Below are positions 28,839-37,469 of a stretch of DNA of 64,000 nt, piece by piece (the first letter of the stretch is position 1; the number at the start of each line of letters is the position of its first letter). Made by a program: the position numbers and the translations under genes. The notes under the pieces were generated by a model. That model saw only the letters and a list, made by a program, of their open reading frames with translations. It did no database searches and was not told the DNA's origin. The stretch lies in NCBI RefSeq assembly GCF_900128425.1, contig NZ_LT635782.1, positions 783,359-847,358 on the forward strand, given 5' to 3'. This DNA is from Anaerococcus urinomassiliensis. GTDB lineage: Bacteria > Bacillota > Clostridia > Tissierellales > Peptoniphilaceae.

Positions 28839-29102
28839 ATGGCTAATATTAAATCAGCTCAAAAGAGAATTGAAACAACAAAAAGAGATACTCTAAGAAA
28901 CAAATCTCGCAAATCTGAAGTTAAAACATACATCAGAAAATTTGATGAAGCTATTGAAGCTGGAGATATCGACAAAGCTCGCGAAATTTTCATGCAAGTT
29001 GACAAAAGAATGAAACAAGCAGAAGCTAAAAATGTATTCCACAAAAATAAAGTGGCTAGAACAACATCTAGACTTCAAAAAGCATTAAATAACGCTCAAT
29101 AA
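28839..29102 (+). CDS. rpsT: 30S ribosomal protein S20
   Basis: An 87-residue basic helical protein that binds 16S rRNA. The N-terminal MANIKSAQKRIETTKRD and the C-terminal VFHKNKVARTTSRLQKALN are family features. It is transcribed alone, convergent with holA, as in Bacillus. A near-consensus promoter and a strong terminator bracket it. Confidence 0.97.
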   Translation: MANIKSAQKRIETTKRDTLRNKSRKSEVKTYIRKFDEAIEAGDIDKAREIFMQVDKRMKQAEAKNVFHKNKVARTTSRLQKALNNAQ

Positions 29103-29106
29103 TAAT

Positions 29107-29165
29107 ATGAGTAATTATCAGTAATGGATCCTCACATATGACTACTGATAATTGCTCATTTTTTA
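29107..29165 (+). terminator. Long terminator hairpin between rpsT and holA
   Basis: TGAGTAATTATCAGTA pairs with TACTGATAATTGCTCA (one mismatch) around about 21 bases, followed by TTTTTTATTT. It ends at the holA stop codon. Confidence 0.85.
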
Positions 29166-30176
29166 TTTGCAAATCTTTTGAATTAGCAACAATAATTCCA
29201 TTTGCATATCAAAATCTTGAGACTTTTGGCGAACTTCCATATCAAAAAGCCTAGAGTGGATATCAAAAAGCTCCTCATAGGTGAAATTATTTATAAATCC
29301 CTTAACCTTCCTAAGTTCATATGGACTTATGCCTATGCTCTTCATTATATAAGCATCATTTTTATTATTAGTTACTAAAGTCTTGATTCCAATAATATTT
29401 CTAAATTGCCTTATAATCATATGAAAGATCATAAATAAATCTTCGTCGTTTTTTACCATATTCATATAAGTGGTAGCTGACAATTTCAAGTCTTTCCTTG
29501 ATATGGCATCGGTTAAGTTAAATATATTTAGATTTAGTATTTGATCTAACTGGTCGTAGACATCTTTTTCTTTTACAATCTCATCTTCAGAACTTGCTAT
29601 GATTTTATCAACTGTGTTTACTATATCAAATAAATCAAGGTCACTATCCCTATCTAGGTAAGAAAATCTTTGGACAATTTCTGCAAGCATTGATTTTTTG
29701 ATTTTTTTGCTAGCTTTTACAAATCTCTTGCCTATGAAATTCTCAAGCTCACTTTTGTTTAGTCTATCAATGGTTACAATATTGCCATACTTTTTGACTT
29801 CCTTGTAAAATTTCCCCTTAAAGGGACTAGAGTCAGAAAAGATTAGAAATGTAGTGTATTCCGGGAAGTTTTTTATATCACCTGTCAAATTTGTAAGGAG
29901 ATCTTCGTATTCCTTGAGGGAATTTTTGGATAAATCTATATCTTTCCATATGATATATTTCCTATCTTCCATAACAGGATAGGTCTCATAGGCATTTTTC
30001 ATAGCCTCAAAATCTACATTGCCCTTTAGTTCTATTAGATTAAAATCAGCAAATGAGACTTTTTCCTTTGCAAGATCGATTATGGTTGTATTTAGATAAT
30101 CTTCCTTAGAATCAAATAAGTAGATTCCTTTTGCCTTATCTTCTATCAAATTTTCCATAAATTCTTTGTAATTCAT
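29163..30176 (-). CDS. holA: DNA polymerase III subunit delta
   Basis: A 337-residue protein of the clamp loader, which opens the beta clamp. The AAA+-like N-terminus lacks a P-loop, as in other delta subunits. Features are YLFDSKEDYLNTTI, the long helical middle domain and ISPYELRKVKGF in the C-terminal collar domain. Overall divergence is high, as is common for HolA. Its start overlaps the comEC stop by 4 bases, the same comEC-holA order as in Bacillus. Confidence 0.9.
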   Translation of the reverse strand: MNYKEFMENLIEDKAKGIYLFDSKEDYLNTTIIDLAKEKVSFADFNLIELKGNVDFEAMKNAYETYPVMEDRKYIIWKDIDLSKNSLKEYEDLLTNLTGDIKNFPEYTTFLIFSDSSPFKGKFYKEVKKYGNIVTIDRLNKSELENFIGKRFVKASKKIKKSMLAEIVQRFSYLDRDSDLDLFDIVNTVDKIIASSEDEIVKEKDVYDQLDQILNLNIFNLTDAISRKDLKLSATTYMNMVKNDEDLFMIFHMIIRQFRNIIGIKTLVTNNKNDAYIMKSIGISPYELRKVKGFINNFTYEELFDIHSRLFDMEVRQKSQDFDMQMELLLLIQKICK

Positions 30177-32347
30177 CTAAAATAACCACCTTTTACATAG
30201 CTTTCTACACTAACTTGTTCTTTAAAATTTATCTTTACCATACCATTAATTTGACTATTATATATCTTAACTCCATCTAAATTTTCCAAGACTTCCCTAG
30301 TTGGATGGCCATATTTGTTGTTTCTACCTGCGGATATAAGGGCGATTTGTGGATCTACTTTTTCTACAAAATCCCTTGAAGTAGAAGTCCTCGACCCGTG
30401 GTGGGATACTTTGAGCACATCAGCTTTTATATTAAGATCATCCTCATATTCACTTGGCAAATCTCCTAAAGTAAGGATTTTAATACCCTTAATCTCGATA
30501 ATATAGCCCACTGATTCGGCGTTTTCCTCACCTTCTACCCCATCAAAGATGCAAGTAATAGACCCATCTCTTATCTTTATTCTGTCATCTTTTTTTATAA
30601 TTTTAGGATTATAAGTCGCTAGAGACTTTGTATTTAATTTGGATGTCATAATATTTTCAACGTTGAAATTATCTACCACGCTTCCAATATTACCCGCATG
30701 GTCACCATCTTCGTGGGAAATAAAGACTGCCTTAATATTTCTTATTCCCAAAGAATTTAGATAAGGGATTAGTATCCTCTCTCCTGAGTCATAATTATCA
30801 TATTTGGGACCACCTACATCAAATAAATAGTAATCTCCCCTATCCTTAAGCAAAAAGGCATCTCCTTGGCCTATGTCAATCATAGTAAAACTTATTTCTG
30901 GATTTAGATAATCATAGCAAAGACTACAAGTTACTACAATTAGATTTATACCATAGAAAAGCTTCAATAACTTCTTGTTAGATCTCCTCATATAAAATAT
31001 TAGCAATATCAAGACAAATAAGTATATGGTCACAAAAATACTTGGATGAGCAAATCTTATATTAAATAGACTAAAACTATTTAAAAACTTAACAATATTT
31101 AAGATAGTAAGTAATAAAAAGTCCAAGACCTTAAAAAATGGACTTAGTAAAAATCTTAATATAGGATAAAAAATCACTAGGCCAAAAGCCAGATACATGG
31201 CAATGGTAAATATTGGAAGGACCAAAAAGTTTGCAAGTATAGATAGGAGATTGATTTTACCATAGTAAAATATAGTAAATGGCAAAAGTCCCACTTGAAT
31301 TGATCCAGTAAAGGCCAAGTTTTCCATTAGTGTTTTTTTAGCAATTCTATTTTTAATCTTTGGATATATCAAATAAACTGCACTTGTTGCTACAAACGAT
31401 AAGATGTAGCCAGAGTTTAATAGGGCAAAAGGATTTCTTAGTAAAATTAGAATTCCTGCTATCAGCAGTGATTTTATCTTATCTTCTGGCATAGCAAATA
31501 TAAAGGCTAGAAATCCAATAAGATTTATTATTAAAACCCTGATTACAGAAAAAGGAAATCCTATCAAATATCCATAAAATAAGCAAAGACCCAGGGCCAA
31601 TCCGTAACCGTATTTATAATTAAACTTAGCTAATATGAATAATATAAAGCTTAAAAGCAAATCTATGTGAAGGCCTGAAACTGCCAAAATATGTACAAGA
31701 CCTAAATCTTTGATATCAGTATTTTCTATTAAGTTCTCTCCTAAGATAACAGAAATTATAAAGTCTGAGGCAGTTTTTGATAAGTTTTGATCAAAAGTTT
31801 GGTGTATATACTTATAAAACTTATTTCTCGCCTTTAGGAAAATACTCTTGCTTTGATAAGACTTATAAACTTCCTTAATCTCCAACTGACTTCCTATACC
31901 TTTTGATATCAGATAGTTCCTATAAGAAAAAAGATTGGGATTAGTGTTTTTATCTGCTATAGAAATATCAGCATCTACTAAGAAAATATCTCCAATATCT
32001 AAGTCTTCTTTTGCAAATAAGACTGACTTTTCATCTATATTATTAGCCTTAACCCTTACAAAATACCTATAATTATCAGCAGTTTTTCGCTTTTCTAAGA
32101 TTGTAATATGAGCTGTTATTTCATTATAATCTTTTAGCTTGTAAGTCCTAAAATTAAAAAAGCTAAGGGTAAATCCTAGTAAAATACCCAAGGGAATTAC
32201 CATATATTTCTTGTCAAATATACACAGAAATCCTGCAGATATCCCACAAATGACTATTACATTTAATAAAGACATAGTCTCAAAATTAATAAATAATCCT
32301 ATGCCTGAGACAATCCCCAACAGGCAATAAAAAATTTTCTTTCTCAT
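30173..32347 (-). CDS. comEC: ComEC/Rec2-family DNA internalisation protein
   Basis: A 724-residue channel protein for uptake of single-stranded DNA. Two N-terminal spans precede an OB-like soluble part. The competence domain with many spans includes ILAVSGLHIDLLLSFI. The C-terminal metallo-beta-lactamase-like domain has the motif ISHEDGDHAGNIG and SHHGSRTST. All parts look intact. No other competence genes are in the window. It is the first gene of comEC-holA. Confidence 0.93.
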   Translation of the reverse strand: MRKKIFYCLLGIVSGIGLFINFETMSLLNVIVICGISAGFLCIFDKKYMVIPLGILLGFTLSFFNFRTYKLKDYNEITAHITILEKRKTADNYRYFVRVKANNIDEKSVLFAKEDLDIGDIFLVDADISIADKNTNPNLFSYRNYLISKGIGSQLEIKEVYKSYQSKSIFLKARNKFYKYIHQTFDQNLSKTASDFIISVILGENLIENTDIKDLGLVHILAVSGLHIDLLLSFILFILAKFNYKYGYGLALGLCLFYGYLIGFPFSVIRVLIINLIGFLAFIFAMPEDKIKSLLIAGILILLRNPFALLNSGYILSFVATSAVYLIYPKIKNRIAKKTLMENLAFTGSIQVGLLPFTIFYYGKINLLSILANFLVLPIFTIAMYLAFGLVIFYPILRFLLSPFFKVLDFLLLTILNIVKFLNSFSLFNIRFAHPSIFVTIYLFVLILLIFYMRRSNKKLLKLFYGINLIVVTCSLCYDYLNPEISFTMIDIGQGDAFLLKDRGDYYLFDVGGPKYDNYDSGERILIPYLNSLGIRNIKAVFISHEDGDHAGNIGSVVDNFNVENIMTSKLNTKSLATYNPKIIKKDDRIKIRDGSITCIFDGVEGEENAESVGYIIEIKGIKILTLGDLPSEYEDDLNIKADVLKVSHHGSRTSTSRDFVEKVDPQIALISAGRNNKYGHPTREVLENLDGVKIYNSQINGMVKINFKEQVSVESYVKGGYFR

Positions 32348-32413
32348 AGGCTAACCTCGGGTATATTATATCATAAGTACAATCATTAGTTTTAGACTAA
32401 AGGAAGGTAAGTA

Positions 32414-33043
32414 ATGCAAAAATTATACCTAAATTATCCAGAAATAACCGATATAAAGGCAAATATAGTATCAAGAAGAACAAACGGCGAGAATACCCAA
32501 GTAATACTCGACCGTACTATTTTTATGCCTACAAATGACAATTTCTTAAAAGATCATGGCAACATATCCGGACTTGAGATCTTATCTATCGAAGAAAAAA
32601 GAGACAACATAATCCACACCATAAAGGGTAAACCACAAAAATCTGCCGTAACACTGCATTTGGACGGTGAAAATAGATTAAAAAATCTTACATATAATAC
32701 AGCTTTTGTCTTATTTAAACTAATTTTTAAAACTTTTTATTTGGCAAAGGATATAAACTTACTTTTAGAAGATAATAAGTTTTATATTAGAGTAAGTAAT
32801 TTTTATGATTTTCTAGATACAAATCTTATGGAAGATCAAATTAATTTCCTTATTTCAAAGGCAGTGAAAATTGAAAATAATAGCGGAATCACAAGTATTT
32901 ATCCTTTTGGAGAAGTAATTAATAACGATATATGCTATGATAACACTAGTAAAGTTAGAGGATTTAAGATTATCACTTGCCAAAATATAGGAAATGAGTT
33001 AGACATAGAATTTATTGCAGGGGATGATTTGATCCATAATTGA
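32414..33043 (+). CDS. Degenerate AlaX/alanyl-tRNA editing-domain-like protein
   Basis: A 209-residue soluble protein. Residues about 28-70 follow the N-terminal pattern of alanyl-tRNA editing proteins: VILDRTIFMPTNDNFLKDHG against the usual LD.T.FYPEGGGQ..D.G, then a turn ending in IIHTIKG. The later half could correspond to the editing domain. However, the zinc-binding HxxxH expected near residue 95 is absent (TAFVLFKLIF), and the C-terminal CxxxH is only a lone Cys in IITCQNIGN. If the match is right, the protein cannot hydrolyse mis-charged tRNA in the usual way. It stands alone with a terminator. Confidence 0.6.
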   Translation: MQKLYLNYPEITDIKANIVSRRTNGENTQVILDRTIFMPTNDNFLKDHGNISGLEILSIEEKRDNIIHTIKGKPQKSAVTLHLDGENRLKNLTYNTAFVLFKLIFKTFYLAKDINLLLEDNKFYIRVSNFYDFLDTNLMEDQINFLISKAVKIENNSGITSIYPFGEVINNDICYDNTSKVRGFKIITCQNIGNELDIEFIAGDDLIHN

Positions 33044-33066
33044 TGGCAAGAGCCATCTTTTTTTTG
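33042..33066 (+). terminator. Terminator after the AlaX-like gene
   Basis: GATGGC-AAGA-GCCATC followed by a run of T residues, starting at the stop codon. Confidence 0.9.
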
Positions 33067-33084
33067 TCGTATTTTATATATATA

Positions 33085-33113
33085 TTTACATTAACGCTTT
33101 AATTTGTTATAAT
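33085..33113 (+). promoter_or_regulatory. Promoter of the small peptide ORF and ABC exporter
   Basis: TTTACA, exactly 17 bases, TATAAT. It lies 30 bases upstream of the small ORF and follows a terminator, so it starts a new unit. Confidence 0.82.
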
Positions 33114-33142
33114 TAAATAAATTTAAAGAAAGGAGAAGAATA

Positions 33143-33267
33143 ATGAACATTAATCTAAATAAGAAAATCGGAGTTTCTAAAAATTAGTCAAAGTAAGTAC
33201 ATATATAACTCCTTGCTTTGACTATAATAAAAAAATCAAGGAGGAAGCGGATTTACCGCACTTATGA
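33143..33267 (+). pseudogene. Small peptide gene, apparently frameshifted (14 codons open; 41 if one base restored)
   Basis: ATG at 33143 follows AAAGGAG and a near-consensus promoter, so a peptide is expected here. As sequenced it stops after 14 codons (MNINLNKKIGVSKN, stop at 33185-33187). The five-A run at 33179-33183 ends the readable part. Adding one A would carry the frame on for 27 more residues, including VSTYITPCFDYNKK and ending EEADLPHL, to TGA at 33265-33267. That TGA overlaps the exporter's ATG (ATGA). The second half has no standard start codon of its own. The restored product would be 41 residues, basic at the N-terminus, with one Cys and an acidic end. I do not recognise a family. 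A non-coding leader is the alternative. Confidence 0.55.
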
Positions 33268-35009
33268 AAGAATTAAAATTTATTTTCAAAGAAATGTGGT
33301 CTAAGGACCCATTTATGTATGTGATTATTGTAATAAATGCAATAATTAATGGACTATTACCCTTTATCTGGATTTTATCTCCAGCCTATGTTATAGATAA
33401 CAGTGATAAGGGTATAGAATTTTTCATTCCATTTTTTATCTTTCTATTTGTAGCAACTTCACTGATGAAGTTTTTAAATTCATTTTTGACTGGTAATTAT
33501 AGGATGAGAATGAATAATCTTCGCTACGAGCTTAATAGAAATATCATAGAATACAGCCTCAATTTATCCTATGCCGACCAGCAGGACAAAAAGCAAAAAG
33601 AACTTATAGCAGATGCCATAAGAGCAGTCGAATATCCTTTTGATGGTTTTGGCAATATTGTATTAAATATGCCAATGGGTTTTGGTCTAATAATATCTTT
33701 AATAGCTTATCTATGGATTTTTACAGCTATGCCTTGGTATTTAGTCTTATATCTAATCGTTCTGACTATTATTATTGGCAGAAATATGTATAAAATTACT
33801 TTTATCTACGAGGACTTTTGGGAGAAAATTGATCATACCTGGGAAGAAGTTCACCAGCTAAATTATGAACTGCAAAATCCTATATCAAAACTAGATATAT
33901 TGATGTACGATATGAAAAAAGTATTCAGGAAATACTATTTTTCTTTGACTGATATACGATTTCGCGAGATGTATGCTGCAGATAAAAAGACATTTAAAGT
34001 TTTTATCAAATCAAGAATTATTTCTCTAATACGTGACTTACCTATCTTTTACTGGATGATTTTAAGTCTATCCCAAGGAGAAATAAGTGTATCTCGTTTT
34101 TTTGTCTTGTTTACATCTGTATTTGCCTTTATGATAATGATAGATCAGTTTTGTAACCAAACTGCTTTTTTTGTAAGGGATTTGAAATTTTTCAAGTATT
34201 ATTTCAAGATACTAGATTTCCCAAAAAAATCTTATAAAAAAATAGATTTCGATAGGGTAAATATAGAAATTAAGAATTTATCATTTAAATATCCATCATC
34301 TGACAAATACGTCCTAAAGAATATCAACCTAGATTTATCTAACAATAAGTCTATAGCCTTAGTCGGTGAAAATGGAGCTGGCAAAACTACTCTTGCTCTA
34401 ATACTTGCAGGACTACTGGAGCCAACTAGTGGAGAAATTTTATTAAATGGTAAGGATATAAATTCTTATGGGATAAACAAAAAAGACCTAGTATCTGCTA
34501 TTTTTCAAGATAACCTCCTATTGCCCTATTCTATTAAGGAAAATGTGGCTATGAATTCTAATGATTGTGATTTAACTGATGTCTATGAAAAAACTGGTCT
34601 AGATGACATTATCGCTAAATATGATAAAAAAGATGAACAGATACTTTTAAGAACCTTAGATGATAAGGGAATCGACCTATCTGGAGGCCAAAAGCAAAGG
34701 TTATTTTTGGCTCGTGCTATCAACAAAAAATCTGCCAAAATTCTAATCTTAGATGAGCCAACAGCTCAGCTAGACGCTATAGCAGAACGTGACCTATACG
34801 AGCTTTATAACGAAATGACAAGGGATAAATCAAGCGTATTTATCTCTCACAGGCTAGCTTCCACTAAGTTTTGTGACAAGGTAGTCTTCCTAAAAAACGG
34901 TGAAATCATCGAAGAAGGGACTCACGAAGAATTGCTAAAAGCTAATGGCGAATACAAGGAATTATTTGAAATCCAAGCCAAAAATTACAAGGAGGAAGCC
35001 CATGCGTAA
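33264..35009 (+). CDS. ABC exporter subunit 1 (permease fused to ATPase)
   Basis: A 581-residue half-transporter. The membrane domain (about 1-310) has roughly six spans. The ATPase domain has Walker A GENGAGKTTLAL, Q-loop IFQDNLLL, a canonical signature DLSGGQKQRL, Walker B ILILDEPTAQLD and H-loop ISHRLAST. No C39 peptidase domain is present. AAGGAGG lies 19 bases upstream of ATG; a GCGG/CCGC mini-hairpin between them would reduce the effective gap to about 6. It overlaps subunit 2 by 8 bases, so the two likely form a heterodimer that exports a peptide or drug. Confidence 0.9.
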   Translation: MKELKFIFKEMWSKDPFMYVIIVINAIINGLLPFIWILSPAYVIDNSDKGIEFFIPFFIFLFVATSLMKFLNSFLTGNYRMRMNNLRYELNRNIIEYSLNLSYADQQDKKQKELIADAIRAVEYPFDGFGNIVLNMPMGFGLIISLIAYLWIFTAMPWYLVLYLIVLTIIIGRNMYKITFIYEDFWEKIDHTWEEVHQLNYELQNPISKLDILMYDMKKVFRKYYFSLTDIRFREMYAADKKTFKVFIKSRIISLIRDLPIFYWMILSLSQGEISVSRFFVLFTSVFAFMIMIDQFCNQTAFFVRDLKFFKYYFKILDFPKKSYKKIDFDRVNIEIKNLSFKYPSSDKYVLKNINLDLSNNKSIALVGENGAGKTTLALILAGLLEPTSGEILLNGKDINSYGINKKDLVSAIFQDNLLLPYSIKENVAMNSNDCDLTDVYEKTGLDDIIAKYDKKDEQILLRTLDDKGIDLSGGQKQRLFLARAINKKSAKILILDEPTAQLDAIAERDLYELYNEMTRDKSSVFISHRLASTKFCDKVVFLKNGEIIEEGTHEELLKANGEYKELFEIQAKNYKEEAHA

Positions 35010-36762
35010 TTACATCAGACTTTTTAAGATTATTGAAAGTAAGCATAAGGGCTTCATAAAAAAAGTAATTTTTATAAGCCTGCTTTTGGGTTTACTTCCC
35101 CTATTTAATATAATTGCACCGAAATTAATTATAGACGAATATAATGGCCTAAGACGATTTGAAGTCATGTTTGCCTTTATTCTTTTAGCCTTAATATTAA
35201 ATATAGCCAATGAATTAATATCTTCATATTCAAGAAGCTACTACCAGAGGACCTTGCAAATTTTTAACGATGAATTAGCTTTTGCAGTAAATGAAAAAGT
35301 CCTATCCCTGCCAATAGAGCTTACAGATACTAAGTCAACCCAAGAAAAAGTTGAACAGGCCCTATATGGAGTGGGTATGACCTACGCAATATTGGAGTTT
35401 CTTGCCTTTGCAACAGGAGCAGTAGCTACAGGTATTGTAGCAATCTTCATACTATTAAGCTTAAACCCGCTTATACCTATATTTATAATAGGACTTAGTT
35501 TCTTAAATAAACCCTTTACGAAAATTATTAAGGAAAATGAAAAGAAATATCAAGAAAACTCAGCCAAAGATAACAGAGTTTACAAGTACTATTATGATTT
35601 TTCTAGAGATTATAAGTACTCCAAAGACATTAAAATATTTAATGCTGAAGACATGATTCTAAAAAAAGCACAATATCACATGAACCAGATGTTTTTGACA
35701 AATCACAAGTACTACAGCAAAAACGGTGCCATGAATGGTGCTATGAATGTCATAAACAATTTGGGAGTTGTGGGATCATTTATTTATATAGTTATAAAAG
35801 TAATAGAAAGAACAATTACTATTGCCAATTTCACCCTATACTTTAACTGCCTCAATAGACTTATAGAAGCTTTGAGAGTTTTTCAAGAATATTACGCTGA
35901 CCTAACGGGATTAAATGTCGCCCTCAATGCTCTATATGAGTTTTTAGATATTGATGATAGCTGGAATGAGATTTGGAAAATCGATAAGGTCGATTTATCA
36001 CAAGTGACAATCGAATTTAAAAATGTATACTTCAAATATCCAACAAGTGAAGACTATATTTTAGAAAATTGTTCCTTTGTCATAAATCCAGGAGAGACTG
36101 TTGCCCTTGTTGGTAGAAATGGTGCAGGTAAGTCTACTATAGTTAAACTACTTTGTAAGTTCTACAAGCCTACTAGTGGAAATATTTTATTAAATGGAAT
36201 AGATATTGCCGATATAGATACCAGGTACTACTACCAAATCCTATCCCCTACCTTCCAAGATTTTAGACTCTTTCCTTTTAGAATTGATGAGAATGTAGCT
36301 TGCTTAAAGGCAGATGATATTGACGATGCTTCAAATGGGGATATGAAAAAATCTTTTGGATTACTTAATATAGAAAAATGGATAGATTCCCTGCCAAAGG
36401 GAAAAGCAAATTATATTACGACCTTGTTTGATAAAGAGGGAGTTCAACCTTCTGGAGGCCTTGGTCAGAAATTAGCCCTAGCTCGTTCCATGCACCATAA
36501 AGGCAAATTCATAATCATGGATGAGCCAACTAGTGCTCTAGACCCTAGAAGTGAGCAAGAAATATTTGAAAATATGCTTGCCATTACCAAAGATCAAACA
36601 TCACTTTTCATATCTCATAGACTATCCTCAACCAAATATGCAGATAGAATACTTGTTTGCAACCACGGTAGGATTGATGAAGTCGGAAGTCATGAAGAGC
36701 TACTAATGGAGAATAAACTTTACAAAGAAATGTTCACCACCCAAGCAGAACTCTACGCATAA
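35002..36762 (+). CDS. ABC exporter subunit 2 (permease fused to ATPase)
   Basis: A 586-residue partner of subunit 1. The ATG at 35002, inside the end of the upstream gene, has GGAGGAAG in front. The membrane domain (about 1-330) is followed by an ATPase with Walker A GRNGAGKSTIVKL, Q-loop TFQDFRLFPF, Walker B FIIMDEPTSALD and an intact H-loop. The signature is altered to PSGGLGQK in place of LSGGQ. Heterodimeric exporters commonly have one degenerate ATP site, and this change would weaken the site made with subunit 1's Walker A. Substrate unknown; the small peptide upstream is a candidate. Confidence 0.9.
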   Translation: MRNYIRLFKIIESKHKGFIKKVIFISLLLGLLPLFNIIAPKLIIDEYNGLRRFEVMFAFILLALILNIANELISSYSRSYYQRTLQIFNDELAFAVNEKVLSLPIELTDTKSTQEKVEQALYGVGMTYAILEFLAFATGAVATGIVAIFILLSLNPLIPIFIIGLSFLNKPFTKIIKENEKKYQENSAKDNRVYKYYYDFSRDYKYSKDIKIFNAEDMILKKAQYHMNQMFLTNHKYYSKNGAMNGAMNVINNLGVVGSFIYIVIKVIERTITIANFTLYFNCLNRLIEALRVFQEYYADLTGLNVALNALYEFLDIDDSWNEIWKIDKVDLSQVTIEFKNVYFKYPTSEDYILENCSFVINPGETVALVGRNGAGKSTIVKLLCKFYKPTSGNILLNGIDIADIDTRYYYQILSPTFQDFRLFPFRIDENVACLKADDIDDASNGDMKKSFGLLNIEKWIDSLPKGKANYITTLFDKEGVQPSGGLGQKLALARSMHHKGKFIIMDEPTSALDPRSEQEIFENMLAITKDQTSLFISHRLSSTKYADRILVCNHGRIDEVGSHEELLMENKLYKEMFTTQAELYA

Positions 36763-36765
36763 GAA

Positions 36766-36795
36766 AAAGCGGTTAGATTTAATCTAATCGCTTTT
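36766..36795 (+). terminator. Terminator after the ABC exporter operon
   Basis: AAGCGGTTAGAT pairs with ATCTAATCGCTT around TTA, then TTTATC. It also suits the convergent VTT gene. Confidence 0.85.
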
Positions 36796-36801
36796 ATCTT
36801 A

Positions 36802-37392
36802 TTACAATTTACTTACTAACCATTCTAAGCCCATGGCCCAACCCATGGAATATAAAAATATTGATGGTGGCTTGCACAAAAGAATTATCGTAGCATATTT
36901 TTTAAAACTCATGTCGGAAAGTCCAGTCAAATAGCAGAGAAAATCATCTGGAGCTACTGGCAATAATATTGCCCAGGCAAAGAACTTCTCGTAAGTCTTA
37001 TCTTTGATCTTGTGCTTATACTTATCAAAAGTTTCCTCTCCAAAGAAATTAAGTACAATTGATTTGCCAAAAGTCCTAGATATGAAAAATACTAGCATGG
37101 ATCCTGCACAAATAGATATGTAGTTATATATAAATCCCCAAAAAGGTCCAAATATTACAACACCAAATACCGTAGTAAGGCCACCTGGTATAATTGGCAC
37201 AACAATTTGTGTAACTTGGACAAGCATAAATATGATATTTGCCCATATTCCAAAAGATAGGATAAATTCTCTGAAGGTATCAATAGAATGGAACAAACCC
37301 CTTTTGTAACCAATATAGCCTAGAATTGTAAGAATCACCAGAACTAGGACCGCTATTATATTGTAGATATTTTTCTTGATAAATTCTTTCAT
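36802..37392 (-). CDS. TVP38/TMEM64 (VTT-domain) membrane protein, copy 1
   Basis: A 196-residue membrane protein with about five spans: near 10-28, 45-75, 80-105, 135-160 and 165-190. The VTT-domain hallmark is seen in FWGFIYNYISICAGSMLVF, with ISRTFGKS and LPVAPDDFLCYLTGLSDM after it. VTT proteins move lipids between bilayer leaflets in some organisms, or affect envelope integrity. It is a close relative of the next gene, clearly a tandem duplication. A separate palindromic operator lies upstream at 37406. Confidence 0.9.
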   Translation of the reverse strand: MKEFIKKNIYNIIAVLVLVILTILGYIGYKRGLFHSIDTFREFILSFGIWANIIFMLVQVTQIVVPIIPGGLTTVFGVVIFGPFWGFIYNYISICAGSMLVFFISRTFGKSIVLNFFGEETFDKYKHKIKDKTYEKFFAWAILLPVAPDDFLCYLTGLSDMSFKKYATIILLCKPPSIFLYSMGWAMGLEWLVSKL

Positions 37393-37405
37393 AAAGCCTT
37401 CTTAC

Positions 37406-37429
37406 ATTGTATTATTAGTATAATACAAT
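37406..37429. promoter_or_regulatory. Palindromic operator in front of VTT copy 1
   Basis: ATTGTATTAT-TAGT-ATAATACAAT is a perfect 10-base inverted repeat 14 bases upstream of the start codon. It shares the TGTAYTAT half-site with the palindrome ahead of copy 2. Confidence 0.7.
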
Positions 37430-37469
37430 AATACATTATTAGAATCTTGTTGTCAAATTTATTTAAAAT

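Noticed and set aside
29107..29165. Long 16-base inverted repeat as a possible attachment site or operator
   Set aside because: It lies between convergent genes and is followed by a T run, so a terminator explains it fully.
33186..33223. AGTCAAAG ... CTTTGACT hairpin inside the small peptide region as a terminator or attenuator
   Set aside because: It is followed by A residues rather than T, has a 22-base loop, and overlaps the proposed coding extension; probably weak or incidental.
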